Assembly: GCF_002192695.1 (NCBI RefSeq)
Contig: NZ_MTLG01000074.1
Span: forward strand, 95,358 to 159,357
DNA from: Achromobacter xylosoxidans
GTDB lineage: Bacteria; Pseudomonadota; Gammaproteobacteria; Burkholderiales; Burkholderiaceae_B
Direction of reading: 5' to 3'
Length of the DNA: 64,000 nt
Shown: positions 33,080 through 41,790 of the stretch, piece by piece
Layout of the letters: each line of letters starts with the position of its first letter
Position numbering within the stretch: position 1 is the first letter of the stretch
Position numbers and translations under genes: made by a program
Notes under the pieces: model-generated
Databases searched by the model: none
The model's input: only the letters and a program-made list of their open reading frames with translations
What the model was told of the DNA's origin: nothing

Positions 33080-34330
33080 ATGAGCACGCTGCTTAGCATC
33101 GAAGAACCCGCCGCAGCCCCGCGCCGCGCGCGGCCCCAATGGAGCGCCTTCACGGAAATGGGCTTTCGGCCGCTGTATCTGGCCGGCTGCTTCTGGGCGC
33201 TGGCGTCCGTGCTGCTGTGGGTGCATGCCCCTGCTCGCCTGACCGGCGTGTTGAATGGCATGTTCTGGCATGCGCACGAGATGCTGTGGGGTTTCGTCGC
33301 CACCATCGCCGTGGGTTTCCTGCTGACAGCCGGGGCCAACTGGACCGGCAAGAATCCCTTGCGGGGCACGCCGCTGGCGGTCCTGTGCGCGGTGTGGATC
33401 GTGGCGCGCGCGGGCTATCTCGTGCCCGGACGCCCGGCCTTCGTGGTGGCTGCGTCGGCGGACCTGCTGTTCTTCCTGTGGGCCGCGGGCGCGCTGGGCC
33501 GCGCCGTCGCCGTCACGCGCAATCAGCGCAATTACGGCATTCCCTTCCTGCTGCTGGGCCTGGCCGCGACCAACGCGCTCTACCTCTGGGCCTCGGTCCA
33601 GGGCGACTACTTCGCGCTGATGCGCTACTTCAACGCGGGCCTGCTGTGCATGGCGGTGCTGACGCTGCTGATCGCGCGCCGCGTCATCCCCTTCTTCGCC
33701 AAGCGCGCCGTGGCGGGGCTGGACATTCCGCCGCACACGCGCAGCGGCCACTGGCAGCTGGGCACGGGCGTCGTCGCCATCGCCTGCCTGCTTGCCGGCC
33801 AGCCGCAGGCTGCCGCGCTGGCGCTGGCTGCTACCGGCGTGATCGCCCTGGCGCAATGGATATCGTGGAAGCCTTGGGCGGTGCGCAAGGTGCCGTTGCT
33901 ATGGATCCTGTACGCGGGCTATGGCGGCCTGGGCATAGGCCTGCTGGTGGGCGCGGCGCAATTGGCCGGCTATGTGCTGCGGCCCGCCTGGCCCGCCCAC
34001 GTGATCGGCGTGGCCGGATTCTCGGTGCTGATCCTGGGCATGGTCACGCGCACCGCGCTCGGCCACCTGGGCCGGCCGCTGCAGACCGACCGCAGCATGG
34101 TGCTGAGCTATGCGCTGATGATCCTGGCAGCCCTGCTGCGCCTGGCCGCCCTGCTCCCGACCGCCGCCACCATCGGCTTCCTGCATGCGTCGGCGACCGC
34201 CTGGGCGCTGGCCTTCGCGCTGTACCTGTGGCGCTTCTTCCCGATGATGATCCGGCCGCGAGCCGACGCGGGCAAGACGGCCGCGCCGGTGATGAAGGTG
34301 GTGCCGGTCGCGCGGCGTCCGGCCGCGTAG
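33080..34330 (+). CDS. nnrS: NnrS family heme-copper membrane protein
   Basis: A 416-residue integral membrane protein, about 12 helices, of the NnrS family. NnrS binds heme and copper and protects cells from nitrosative stress by limiting protein-bound iron-nitrosyl damage (known from Vibrio). Visible family features are 'GFRPLYLAGCFWALASVLLWV', 'FWHAHEMLWGFVATIAVGFLLTAGANWTG' with the conserved His pair near residue 70, 'RRVIPFFAKRAV' and 'MVTRTALGHLGRPL'. It is transcribed away from narK1. The NsrR-like operator just upstream predicts induction by nitric oxide. Nitrite made by NarG is a source of NO, which explains the placement. Confidence 0.93.
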   Translation: MSTLLSIEEPAAAPRRARPQWSAFTEMGFRPLYLAGCFWALASVLLWVHAPARLTGVLNGMFWHAHEMLWGFVATIAVGFLLTAGANWTGKNPLRGTPLAVLCAVWIVARAGYLVPGRPAFVVAASADLLFFLWAAGALGRAVAVTRNQRNYGIPFLLLGLAATNALYLWASVQGDYFALMRYFNAGLLCMAVLTLLIARRVIPFFAKRAVAGLDIPPHTRSGHWQLGTGVVAIACLLAGQPQAAALALAATGVIALAQWISWKPWAVRKVPLLWILYAGYGGLGIGLLVGAAQLAGYVLRPAWPAHVIGVAGFSVLILGMVTRTALGHLGRPLQTDRSMVLSYALMILAALLRLAALLPTAATIGFLHASATAWALAFALYLWRFFPMMIRPRADAGKTAAPVMKVVPVARRPAA

Positions 34331-34333
34331 GCC

Positions 34334-35161
34334 TCAGCCGCGCCCTTCGCGCCGGCGCGTGGCCGCCAGCTGCTGCTTCATGGCCTTGAGCCAGGCCTTG
34401 ACCTGCTGCATGTCGACGAACTGCGACAGCTCGAATTCGAGTTCGCCTATGTATTCCTCGGCGTCGGCGATCTCCGCGTCCAGGTCTTCCATCAGTTCGG
34501 AAGGGTCTATGGATTGCGCGGGATCGAAATGGTACTTGGCCTTGAAGCCGTTTTCCTCGGCCGCAATGTCGCCGGCCAGCCTGGCGAGTTGCGCGTCCAG
34601 CGCCTGGTTGTACTGGGCGTAGCGGTCTTCATCGACGCCTGCCAGCTGGTCGGGACCGGCAGCGGCCAGGGCCTCGATTTCCGCCAGGACCTCGGGAGCC
34701 GGCACGGCTCCGCCGTCCGCCGGCTTGGCCAGCGGCGCTTCGGCGTCCTCGTCCTGCCCGTCTTCCAGGCCGCCGTCGTAGTCCGAGCCGGCATGCTTGA
34801 GATACAGGGCCTGCAACCTGGCCGTGTCGCACTCGGCCGGCGTGCCGTCCAGCACGATGGCGTCCAGCGTCTCCTGCGCCAGCTGTGCCGCAATCTCGGA
34901 CGCCAGGGCGCGCTCCGCCTTGGTCAGCTCCTTCTGCTTGCAGGCGTGGTCGAAGCAGGCCACCAGCTTGGCCTTCAGCTCGACCTCTACCGTCTCCAGC
35001 GGCGCCAACACGTCCTCGTATTTCTTCTGGTATTCCGGCAGCACGGCCTGCCAGCGGCTGAGGCGGGCGCGCTGCGCTTGCAGCGTACCCGCGAGCGACT
35101 CGAATCTCTGGCGTTGCGGCTTTGCGGATGCCGGTTGCGCGGCGGGCGTGTTTTCTTGCAT
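34334..35161 (-). CDS. Uncharacterised coiled-coil protein
   Basis: A 275-residue soluble, acidic protein with long helices. Residues about 18-125 are charged heptad-like helices ('LQAQRARLSRWQAVLPEYQKKYEDVLAPLETVEVELKAKLVACF'), then an acidic low-complexity linker (about 128-160), then more helices. The 'LPEYQ.KYE' and 'LYLKHAGSDYDGG' segments recall a poorly known gamma/beta-proteobacterial group often annotated as DnaJ-like co-chaperones. Those end in a J-domain with His-Pro-Asp, and no HPD is present here, so I do not call it a chaperone. The stop is 3 bases from the convergent nnrS stop. Function unknown. Confidence 0.75.
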   Translation of the reverse strand: MQENTPAAQPASAKPQRQRFESLAGTLQAQRARLSRWQAVLPEYQKKYEDVLAPLETVEVELKAKLVACFDHACKQKELTKAERALASEIAAQLAQETLDAIVLDGTPAECDTARLQALYLKHAGSDYDGGLEDGQDEDAEAPLAKPADGGAVPAPEVLAEIEALAAAGPDQLAGVDEDRYAQYNQALDAQLARLAGDIAAEENGFKAKYHFDPAQSIDPSELMEDLDAEIADAEEYIGELEFELSQFVDMQQVKAWLKAMKQQLAATRRREGRG

Positions 35162-35332
35162 GGCGGGAACCTGGGCAGGCGGCGCAAGGCGCGCCTTGAA
35201 ACGATTGGGAGCGCCATTTTAGACGCGGCGGCGCCCGCCGATCCCCGACGCGCTGTTCCGGGCCTGCGCCCGCGCGGCCGCAACCGCCCCTGCGCGCCGG
35301 CATTGCGCCCGCGCGCAGTTCGGGTATCGAGA

Positions 35333-35539
35333 CTATCTGTCGGCCGGCCCCTCGGCGGCGTTGTCCTCGGACGTCGTGTCGGCAGGCTCGATGTCCTCGT
35401 CGGGCACCTCGTCGCCCTGGGCGCTGTCGCCGGCGTCGTCCGGGTTCTGCGGCGGCGGGCGACGTGGCGCGGTCCCGGGCGGCAGCGCCGACGCCATCGT
35501 TATCGGATGCAAGGCCAACTCGAATTGGATCTGGGGCAT
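35333..35539 (-). CDS. Small acidic-tailed hypothetical protein
   Basis: A possible 68-residue protein starting at the ATG 'MPQIQFELALHPITMASALPP', preceded by an AGGTG ribosome-binding-like site. The second half is Pro- and then Asp/Glu-rich and looks disordered. The frame is open 26 codons further upstream without a better start. It lies 84 bases after the 88-residue protein on the same strand. I do not recognise it; coding is plausible but not certain. Confidence 0.4.
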   Translation of the reverse strand: MPQIQFELALHPITMASALPPGTAPRRPPPQNPDDAGDSAQGDEVPDEDIEPADTTSEDNAAEGPADR

Positions 35540-35623
35540 CGCGGCACCTGTCAGGAAACGCGGCGAAATCCACCGCAGCCTGGCATCAGCAAGCGCCATG
35601 CCCGCAAGCCGGCTCAAGCGCCT

Positions 35624-35890
35624 TCAGAAACGCGGATTCTTGCCGAACGGCACTTCCGTGTCCGTTGGCTTCTCGAACGACGCTGTATCGCCGTTCAAGT
35701 CCGCCACGTGGATCTGGGCCAGCCGCGTCGCCTCGTCGATCGCGACCTGGGCCGAGGAGAAGCGCTCCTCGACGGCGATGCGTTCCTCGGGCTCTCCCGC
35801 GACCGGCGGAACCAGCACGTATCCTATGCTCCAACTGCCCTGGTCCTCGATCGGACGCTCGAGCTCGAAATCCCATCTGGCGTGTTCCAT
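35624..35890 (-). CDS. Small conserved-looking hypothetical protein (88 residues)
   Basis: An 88-residue soluble protein with a canonical AGGAGG ribosome-binding site at ideal spacing before its ATG, so I believe it is real. The sequence starts 'MEHARWDFELERPIEDQGSWSIGYVLVPP', suggesting a small beta-rich fold, followed by an amphipathic helix 'SSAQVAIDEATRLAQIHVADL'. No motif is recognised. It is 39 bases downstream of the flavodoxin-like gene on the same strand and may be its last co-transcribed partner. Confidence 0.65.
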   Translation of the reverse strand: MEHARWDFELERPIEDQGSWSIGYVLVPPVAGEPEERIAVEERFSSAQVAIDEATRLAQIHVADLNGDTASFEKPTDTEVPFGKNPRF

Positions 35891-35929
35891 GGGGCCTCCT
35901 GTCGAATCCTGCCTTCATGCTACTGCGGT

Positions 35930-37012
35930 TTACTTCGGCCTGGGATCGCGGATGCCCTGGTCCAGTCCTTGGAAGTCGCCACGCCGCAGGCGCGGCAGGA
36001 AATCAGCCATGGCCCGCGCCACGTTGCGCACTTCCTGCTGCACCGCCTGGTCCTGGTCCAGGTCGTCGTGGCTGGTGGCGTAGGGACGGTAGTAGCTGAT
36101 GTAGCGGTCCAAGCGCGACGCCGCGCCGGCGTCCACAAGCCCCATCCAGTCCAGCCAGTCGGCGAGCCCGCGCCGCTGCGCCTCGATGCCGGCCACATCC
36201 CCGTGCACCACCAGGCCGTAGGCGCGGCCGGCCAGATGCTTGGGATAGGGCCAGCCGGCCAGTTCGACCTGCTTGGCCTTCAGTGGATCCTTGCCGCCGG
36301 TCAAGGTGGGGTCGGGATTGCCGCCGTCGGCGCACACCAGCCTGTCTATCATCAGTTTCAAGGGGCTGGGCGATTGGTACCAGTACGTGGGCGCCACCAG
36401 GATCACGCCATGGGCCGCGACCCATTGCTCGTAGATCCCCGCCATCGCGTCATTGGACTGTCCCAGCGAGTGATTCGGGTAGCAACTGCACGGCCAATGG
36501 CACAAGGGCATCGCGGTCGATACGCAGCCCTTGCAGGGATGGATCTGGTATTCGTACTCCGAGACCAAACGGCTCAGGTCCAGCATGTCAGTCTGTATCG
36601 CGCCGGCCTGCAACTCGTTGACGACGATGCGCGCCAGACGCCAGCTCTTGGAGACCTCCCCCGGACAGGTGCCGTCATTGCGCGCGGCGCCCACGATGAC
36701 CAGGACGCGCGAAGGCGTCCGCGGATCCCGTTGCGCCGCCGCGGCGCGCTCCAGGCGGTCGCGCGTTTCCTTCCACTCCACGGAAAGGTCGTAATCGGGA
36801 TCGGCATAGGCCGCGCCGGCCTTGACCGTGACGGGCGCCTTGCGGCCTGTTTCGTAGGCGTCCCAGGCGATCGCCTCCAGGCGCTCCAGGGCGTCACGCT
36901 CGGCCAGGAATGCCGGATCGTAAAAGCGCCGCATGAAACGCAGGCGGAACTCTCCTCGCGCCAGGGGACCGTCATACTGCCCCTTGCGCACCAAGGGTCC
37001 GTTTCCGTTCAT
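35930..37012 (-). CDS. Flavodoxin-like (FMN reductase family) oxidoreductase with N-terminal extension
   Basis: A 360-residue protein. Residues about 101-290 form a flavodoxin/FMN-reductase domain: 'SRVLVIVGAARNDGTCPGEVSKSWRLARIV' is the FMN phosphate loop, and 'GVILVAPTYWYQSPSPLKLMIDR' is the family signature. Between them lies a cysteine-rich segment (Cys 160, 163, 171, 175, 177) that is denser than the usual CxxC of iron-sulfur flavoproteins. The first ~95 residues are an extension not seen in the short reductases. The ATG at 37012 has AAGGAGG upstream and overlaps the stop of the iron-permease-like gene (ATGA), so longer starts are rejected. It is probably an NAD(P)H-dependent FMN protein of stress or redox metabolism; the substrate is unknown. 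Confidence 0.8.
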   Translation of the reverse strand: MNGNGPLVRKGQYDGPLARGEFRLRFMRRFYDPAFLAERDALERLEAIAWDAYETGRKAPVTVKAGAAYADPDYDLSVEWKETRDRLERAAAAQRDPRTPSRVLVIVGAARNDGTCPGEVSKSWRLARIVVNELQAGAIQTDMLDLSRLVSEYEYQIHPCKGCVSTAMPLCHWPCSCYPNHSLGQSNDAMAGIYEQWVAAHGVILVAPTYWYQSPSPLKLMIDRLVCADGGNPDPTLTGGKDPLKAKQVELAGWPYPKHLAGRAYGLVVHGDVAGIEAQRRGLADWLDWMGLVDAGAASRLDRYISYYRPYATSHDDLDQDQAVQQEVRNVARAMADFLPRLRRGDFQGLDQGIRDPRPK

Positions 37013-37473
37013 GTCTCCCTCCTTGTGCGTTTGCGGCGGCGTTCCCGCCGGGCGCGGGCGGTGCAGGCTGCAGCCAACGCCAGCAGCTTGTCTTCGTCCA
37101 GGCGTTCGGCGTCGACCAGCCCCTCGTCCGCGCCCTTCAGCGCGATCAGCAACTCGTCCAGCTTCAGGTGCAGCGCCTCGCTGTCCTTGTTCTGGCTCTG
37201 CTGGATCAGGAACACCATCAGGAACGTCACGATGGTCGTGCCGGTATTGATCACCAACTGCCAGATTTCGGAGTATCCGAAGGCCGGGCCCGACGCGGCC
37301 CAGGCGATGACGGCGATCAGCGCCAGTCCGAACGCAATGGGCGATCCCACCCATCTGGTCACGTGCGCGGCGAAATGGTCAAAGAAGCGGAAGATCGGGT
37401 TGGCGCGGCCGGCTGAGGCGCGGCGCGGCCGCGCCCGGGATGCCTGGCGGCGGGGAATGCTGGTGCTCGGCAT
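37009..37473 (-). CDS. Low-affinity iron permease family membrane protein
   Basis: A 154-residue protein with two membrane helices (about 42-65 and 73-95). The intervening 'GPAFGYSEIWQLVINTGTTIVTFLMVFLIQQSQNKDSEALHLKLDELL' matches the bacterial 'low affinity iron permease' (Fet4-related) family, whose transport role in bacteria is not established. The N-terminal 30 residues and C-terminal 30 residues are strongly basic. The ATG at 37473 has a modest GGAAG site. Its stop overlaps the flavodoxin-like gene start by ATGA, so the two are coupled. The name should be read as a family label only. Confidence 0.75.
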   Translation of the reverse strand: MPSTSIPRRQASRARPRRASAGRANPIFRFFDHFAAHVTRWVGSPIAFGLALIAVIAWAASGPAFGYSEIWQLVINTGTTIVTFLMVFLIQQSQNKDSEALHLKLDELLIALKGADEGLVDAERLDEDKLLALAAACTARARRERRRKRTRRET

Positions 37474-37530
37474 GGTGTTGCTTCCAGTCCTGGCAGACCG
37501 TCCGCTCAGCAAGCCGCGTGCCCAAGACGA

Positions 37531-38754
37531 TCAGACCCGGTACAAACTGCCGGAACCTACGTCGCCCGGGACAGCCCCCAGCCCTCGGCCCGGCATCGGC
37601 AGGCCCTGCGCCCACCCTGCCGCCAGGGCCTGCGCGTCACGCACGGGATCGCCGGCCTTGGCGCGTTCGTCCCGCTCGCGGCAGGTCGCGGGATCGATGG
37701 CGAACAGGCCGCGCGCGAACACCCGCGCCTGCTCGATCAACTGCGCCGTCTTGGGAGCGCGCATCTGCGCAAAGCGCAGCAAGGCCGCGTCCAGTCCATC
37801 GCCCGCGCCGTCCAGGCAGCGGGCCAGATGCCAGGCATCCTCCAAGGCCTGGCATGCCCCCTGCCCCGAGGTCGGCAAGGGCGCGTGCGCCGCGTCGCCC
37901 ACCAGCAGCACGTTGCCCCGGCTCCAGGTTGTCAGGGGCTCGAGGTCATGCACGGCGATCAGACGGACCGCATGGGCCGGCGTCGCGCGGATGATGCGGG
38001 CGACGGGCTCGGGCCATCCTCCGAACAAGGTCTCGACCTCATTGCGCAGGTCAGCGGCAGGCGCCGCCGCGCGCAAGGGCCGCGCCTGCGCTCCCGCCCA
38101 ATAGACCAGCCCGGGCCGCACCGCCACGGCGCCGAAGCGCTCGCCCGCGCCCCAATAGTCCCGGATGGCGATTTCATCGACCAGCGCCTCATCCGCCTGC
38201 GCCACGCCGATCCAGTTCACGAAGCCCTGATAGACCGGCGCGTTATCGCCCGCGACGTAACGGCGCGCCACCGAATCCATGCGGCCGTCGGCGCCGATGA
38301 GCAGGTCCGGGCGGATGTGCAGCCCATGCTCGAACCGCGCCACGGCCCGGCCGTCGCCATCCGGATCGATTGCCACCGCCCGGTGTCCATATGCGACCGG
38401 AATTCCGGCCGCCGCCACGGCTTCCAGCAGCACCGCCAGCAGATCCCGGCGCAATATCGTATGGGTCGGATATCCCATCATCCGGTCCAGCAGCGCGATA
38501 TCCAGGCCGCCCAGCGGATTGCCCGCCGCGTCCTGCCGGTGCATCGCGACCGGCCGGCCTCCGGCAGCCGCGACATCCTGCAGCAAGCCCAGCTCCTGGA
38601 GCACGAAGCCGGCATTGGGCCATAGCGTCACGCCGGCTCCCATAGTCGCGGGCTCGGCCCTGCGTTCATACACCCGGGGCCTGTGCCCCTGCTTGCGCAA
38701 GGCCAGCGCCACGCTCAAGCCTGCAATGCCGCCGCCCAGTATTCCTATTTCCAC
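37531..38754 (-). CDS. FAD-dependent monooxygenase (salicylate/6-hydroxynicotinate hydroxylase-like)
   Basis: A 407-residue class-A flavin monooxygenase. The FAD-binding GxGxxG is 'EIGILGGGIAGLSVALAL' at the N-terminus. 'LLIGADGRMDSVAR' is the DG motif near residue 155, and 'NVLLVGDAAHAPLPTSGQGACQALEDAWHLA' is the GD motif near residue 290. These enzymes hydroxylate aromatic acids with NAD(P)H and O2 in the cytoplasm. Its start is 138 bases from a divergent LysR regulator, the usual pairing for an inducible aromatic hydroxylase. No ring-cleavage genes are adjacent, so the substrate stays open. Confidence 0.87.
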   Translation of the reverse strand: MEIGILGGGIAGLSVALALRKQGHRPRVYERRAEPATMGAGVTLWPNAGFVLQELGLLQDVAAAGGRPVAMHRQDAAGNPLGGLDIALLDRMMGYPTHTILRRDLLAVLLEAVAAAGIPVAYGHRAVAIDPDGDGRAVARFEHGLHIRPDLLIGADGRMDSVARRYVAGDNAPVYQGFVNWIGVAQADEALVDEIAIRDYWGAGERFGAVAVRPGLVYWAGAQARPLRAAAPAADLRNEVETLFGGWPEPVARIIRATPAHAVRLIAVHDLEPLTTWSRGNVLLVGDAAHAPLPTSGQGACQALEDAWHLARCLDGAGDGLDAALLRFAQMRAPKTAQLIEQARVFARGLFAIDPATCRERDERAKAGDPVRDAQALAAGWAQGLPMPGRGLGAVPGDVGSGSLYRV

Positions 38755-38835
38755 GCTGCCGCTCTCCTGTAAAACCCGCCTCGACGCGCCGCCGGCGGCG
38801 GTTTATCTGGCGTTGACGGCATCTTAGATTCCGCC

Positions 38836-38861
38836 ATTTTTGAGAACTAGCATGTAAAAAT
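38836..38861. promoter_or_regulatory. Inverted repeat in the LysR/monooxygenase intergenic region
   Basis: ATTTTT and AAAAAT arms separated by 14 bases lie 31 bases before the LysR ATG, in an AT-rich stretch of the divergent promoter region. It is a possible LysR-binding site, but the typical ATAC-N7-GTAT form is not present. Confidence 0.3.
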
Positions 38862-38892
38862 AGGCTGATTTATTACCTCATTCGGGACAATC

Positions 38893-39810
38893 ATGCGCGA
38901 TGCCCTAGACCTGAACACCGTCCGCGTCTATGCGGCGGTCGTCGATGAACAGAGCTTCGCCGGCGCCGCCCGCCTGCTGGCCCTGCCCTCGTCCAACGTC
39001 AGCCGCCACGTCGCCTCGCTGGAACGCAGGCTGGGCGTGCGCCTGCTGGAGCGCAGCACCCGCCATCTGCGCATGACGGAAGCCGGCAGGCTGCTGTACG
39101 AACGCGCCAAACCCCTGCTCGACGCCCTGCTCGCCACCGAGGAAGAGCTGGGCGCGGTGCAACGCGAGCTGCGCGGCCCGTTGAGAATGTGCATGCCCGG
39201 CGAAGCCCCCAGGCTGCTGGCGCCCATTCTTGCCGAGTTCTGCAGCCTGCATCCCGGCGTGGAACTGGAATGCGACACGCGCATGAGCGGTCTGGAATCG
39301 CTGCGCGACGAGGACGTGGACCTGGCCATCGTCTTCCATCGCGGCCGCCAGGACGACAGCGCCTTCATCACGCGCGAACTGGCCACCCTGCCCAGCATCG
39401 TGGTCGCGGCGCCCAGCTTGCTGGCCCGGACCGGCACGCCCCGCCACGTGAGGGAGCTCAGATCCCTGCCCTGCATCACCACCTTGAGCGCGCTGAAAGG
39501 ACAGCCCTGGCAATTCATCGACGCCGCCGGCGAGATCGTCAAAGTGCCGGTCCGCAGCCGCTACCGTGTCAACAGCGGCGAACTGGCAGGCGCGGGCGCC
39601 CGGCAAGGCATAGGTTTCGCGATACTGGCGGCCTTCGGCTGCCAGGAAGACCTTGCAGCGGGCCGCCTGGTGGAAGTGCCGCTGGATCTGCGGCCCGCGC
39701 CGCTGCAATTGCTGGGGGCTTACAGCCACCGGCATTCGGTGACTGCGCGGGTTCGGGCCTTGCTGGAGTTGATGCAGGCGCGGTTGGGATCGATAGGCGA
39801 CCGTTCCTGA
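38893..39810 (+). CDS. LysR family transcriptional regulator
   Basis: A 305-residue LysR-type regulator. The N-terminal helix-turn-helix covers residues about 5-65 ('LNTVRVYAAVVDEQSFAGAARLLALPSSNVSRHVASLERRLGVRLLERSTRHLRMTEAG'). The C-terminal substrate-binding domain runs from about 93 to 295. The sequence falls in the CrgA/DsdC-like group common in beta-proteobacteria. It is divergent from the flavin monooxygenase gene and most likely controls it in response to that enzyme's aromatic substrate. The next gene (PepSY protein) is convergent. Confidence 0.9.
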   Translation: MRDALDLNTVRVYAAVVDEQSFAGAARLLALPSSNVSRHVASLERRLGVRLLERSTRHLRMTEAGRLLYERAKPLLDALLATEEELGAVQRELRGPLRMCMPGEAPRLLAPILAEFCSLHPGVELECDTRMSGLESLRDEDVDLAIVFHRGRQDDSAFITRELATLPSIVVAAPSLLARTGTPRHVRELRSLPCITTLSALKGQPWQFIDAAGEIVKVPVRSRYRVNSGELAGAGARQGIGFAILAAFGCQEDLAAGRLVEVPLDLRPAPLQLLGAYSHRHSVTARVRALLELMQARLGSIGDRS

Positions 39811-39848
39811 CGTTTCCCGCTGGTAGCCACGGATAGCGCAACTCGCCT

Positions 39849-41744
39849 CTATGCGCGCAGACCGAGTACCACCGCGCCGGACGCCAGGCTGGCCAACGCC
39901 ATCAGCGCCCACGCCCGTCCCGCGCTGCCGGCGCCGAACACGCCCACGCCGATTGCCGTGTAGACGACAAAGCTCAAGAGCGTTCCGGCCAGCACGCCGA
40001 CGGCCGGCGATGCGCCGGCCATGGCGGGCCACGCCAGCGCCAGGGCCGACATCGCCAGGGCGGACAGCAGGTAGCCGCCTGCAGCCGCGGCCATCACGCG
40101 GCTGGCGATCCCCCAACGATGGGCTGCATCATCGTGGCTGGCGGGCGGCGCCTTGCGCGACGGCGGCGCGGCGGCCGTCGGCGCAGTCTTCCAGCGCCAC
40201 CGCAACGCGTGGGCCATGCAGGCCAGCAGCAGGCCAAATACCAGCGCGGTGATCTCCACCGCCGCCTGCTGCCATTCTCCATGGGCGGCATGGGCCCAGG
40301 CGTGCCGGCCCGTCGTCGCCCAGTTCAGTATCGGCAGTCCGAGGCAGAGCACCGCTGCCGCGGCCAGTTGCTCGATCCACGCGCTGCGTGGCGCGCGCCA
40401 CAGCGCATGGACCAGGGTCGCGGCCCACACGGCGAAGAAAACTCGGATCTCCCAGACGCTGCGTTCCGGCCAGGCGGCGGGGATCAGGCGGTTGCCGTAA
40501 AAGTAGGCGATGCTTGCCACGGCAATACCCGCCAGCGCCGCAACGTTCAGGGCTTCCACGCACCGATAGACCCGCGCCGTGGCCGCGCCGAACTCATGCT
40601 CGCTCTTCTTGCGCCGCTTGATGGAGTACAGCAACGTGCCGATGGCGATCATGGCGGTGCCCATCAGGCCGCTGAAGAAGTACAGCCACTTGATGGTCCA
40701 TCCGCCGAAGTCCGCCTTGTGCAGGGCTTCGATGGTCTCGTGGACCTGCCTGGCTTCAAACCCCTCGTGATGCGCGGGCGCGACCTGCAGGACCGCTGCG
40801 CTTGCCGCATCGAATGCGACGCGGCTGGCGTCGGTGAGCAGGTGCGGCGCCGCGCCGGCCAGGGGCTTGCGGCCGAACACCTGGACGATGCTGCCCGCGT
40901 CACCCGGACGATCGATGGTGATGCGCGCCGCCTCCTGCCCGGTCAGCGCGCGCGCCTGCGACAGCAAGGGGTACAGATCCGGAACTCCCCTCAAACCGGG
41001 CCCCGCAATGCGAGGCTCCGCCGGCGCAGGCGCCAGCTCGGCCTGGTAGCGGCGATAGGCGCCTGCATCCCCGCCATACACCGCGTGCAACGGCCAAGGC
41101 ATGTAGCTGGTGTAGAAGAACGCCAGCCCCGTGTAGCCGATCATGAAGAGGAACGGCAGCGTCAGCACCGCCGTGGCATTGTGCGCGTCCAGCCAGCTGC
41201 GTAGTCCCTTGCCCGGACGGAAGGTAAAGAAGTCCTTGAAGATGCGCTTGTGCACCACCACGCCCGAGACCAGCGCGACCAGCATGCACATGGATATCCA
41301 GCCCACCAGCCAGTAGCCCGGCAGGCCGCCGTGCAAGGTGTAATGGAAGGACATGAAATGCCGACCGCCCTCGGTCTCGCGTATCTGGGGCGGCGGCTGC
41401 ACCGCGCCTGTGCGCGAGTCCAGCCAGATATCGTGGCGTGCGCCGTCGTCGGTGCGCCAGGACAGCTGCACGGGCCAGCCGGGCCGGGCCGGCAAGGAAA
41501 TGTCCCACTCGGCGGCCGCCGCGGCGCGGGACGACAGCTCCTGCGTGGCGCGCGGCAGCCACTGCCGGGCGTCCGCGCTCTCGGCGGCGGGACTGGCCGG
41601 CGGCCCCGCTTCCATCCAGCGCGTGATGGGTTCCCGGAACACGCTGAGCGTGCCGGTCAGGAAGATCGCGCACAGCAGCCAGCCGCAGGTCAGGCCGCAC
41701 CAGGTGTGCAGCCAGGACATGCTCTGTCGGAATCCCCCCTTCAC
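39849..41744 (-). CDS. PepSY-associated membrane protein (iron-uptake reductase-like)
   Basis: A roughly 631-residue inner-membrane protein of the PepSY_TM family, which is found next to TonB-dependent siderophore receptors and is thought to reduce or release iron from siderophores in the periplasm. The first helix has the family signature 'FRQSMSWLHTWCGLTCGWLLCAIFLTGTLSVFREPITRWME'. A large periplasmic PepSY part follows, then helices near 195, 345, 395, 435 and several at the C-terminus. The start is uncertain: a GTG at 41744 keeps the conserved 'GGFRQSMSW', a TTG at 41768 is also possible, and an ATG at 41720 would cut the motif. It is 46 bases after the receptor gene and belongs to its operon. 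Confidence 0.85.
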   Translation of the reverse strand: MKGGFRQSMSWLHTWCGLTCGWLLCAIFLTGTLSVFREPITRWMEAGPPASPAAESADARQWLPRATQELSSRAAAAAEWDISLPARPGWPVQLSWRTDDGARHDIWLDSRTGAVQPPPQIRETEGGRHFMSFHYTLHGGLPGYWLVGWISMCMLVALVSGVVVHKRIFKDFFTFRPGKGLRSWLDAHNATAVLTLPFLFMIGYTGLAFFYTSYMPWPLHAVYGGDAGAYRRYQAELAPAPAEPRIAGPGLRGVPDLYPLLSQARALTGQEAARITIDRPGDAGSIVQVFGRKPLAGAAPHLLTDASRVAFDAASAAVLQVAPAHHEGFEARQVHETIEALHKADFGGWTIKWLYFFSGLMGTAMIAIGTLLYSIKRRKKSEHEFGAATARVYRCVEALNVAALAGIAVASIAYFYGNRLIPAAWPERSVWEIRVFFAVWAATLVHALWRAPRSAWIEQLAAAAVLCLGLPILNWATTGRHAWAHAAHGEWQQAAVEITALVFGLLLACMAHALRWRWKTAPTAAAPPSRKAPPASHDDAAHRWGIASRVMAAAAGGYLLSALAMSALALAWPAMAGASPAVGVLAGTLLSFVVYTAIGVGVFGAGSAGRAWALMALASLASGAVVLGLRA

Positions 41745-41790
41745 GACTGGATCCGCAAGCGGCCGCAAGCCTCGCCTGCGGCATTGCCGG

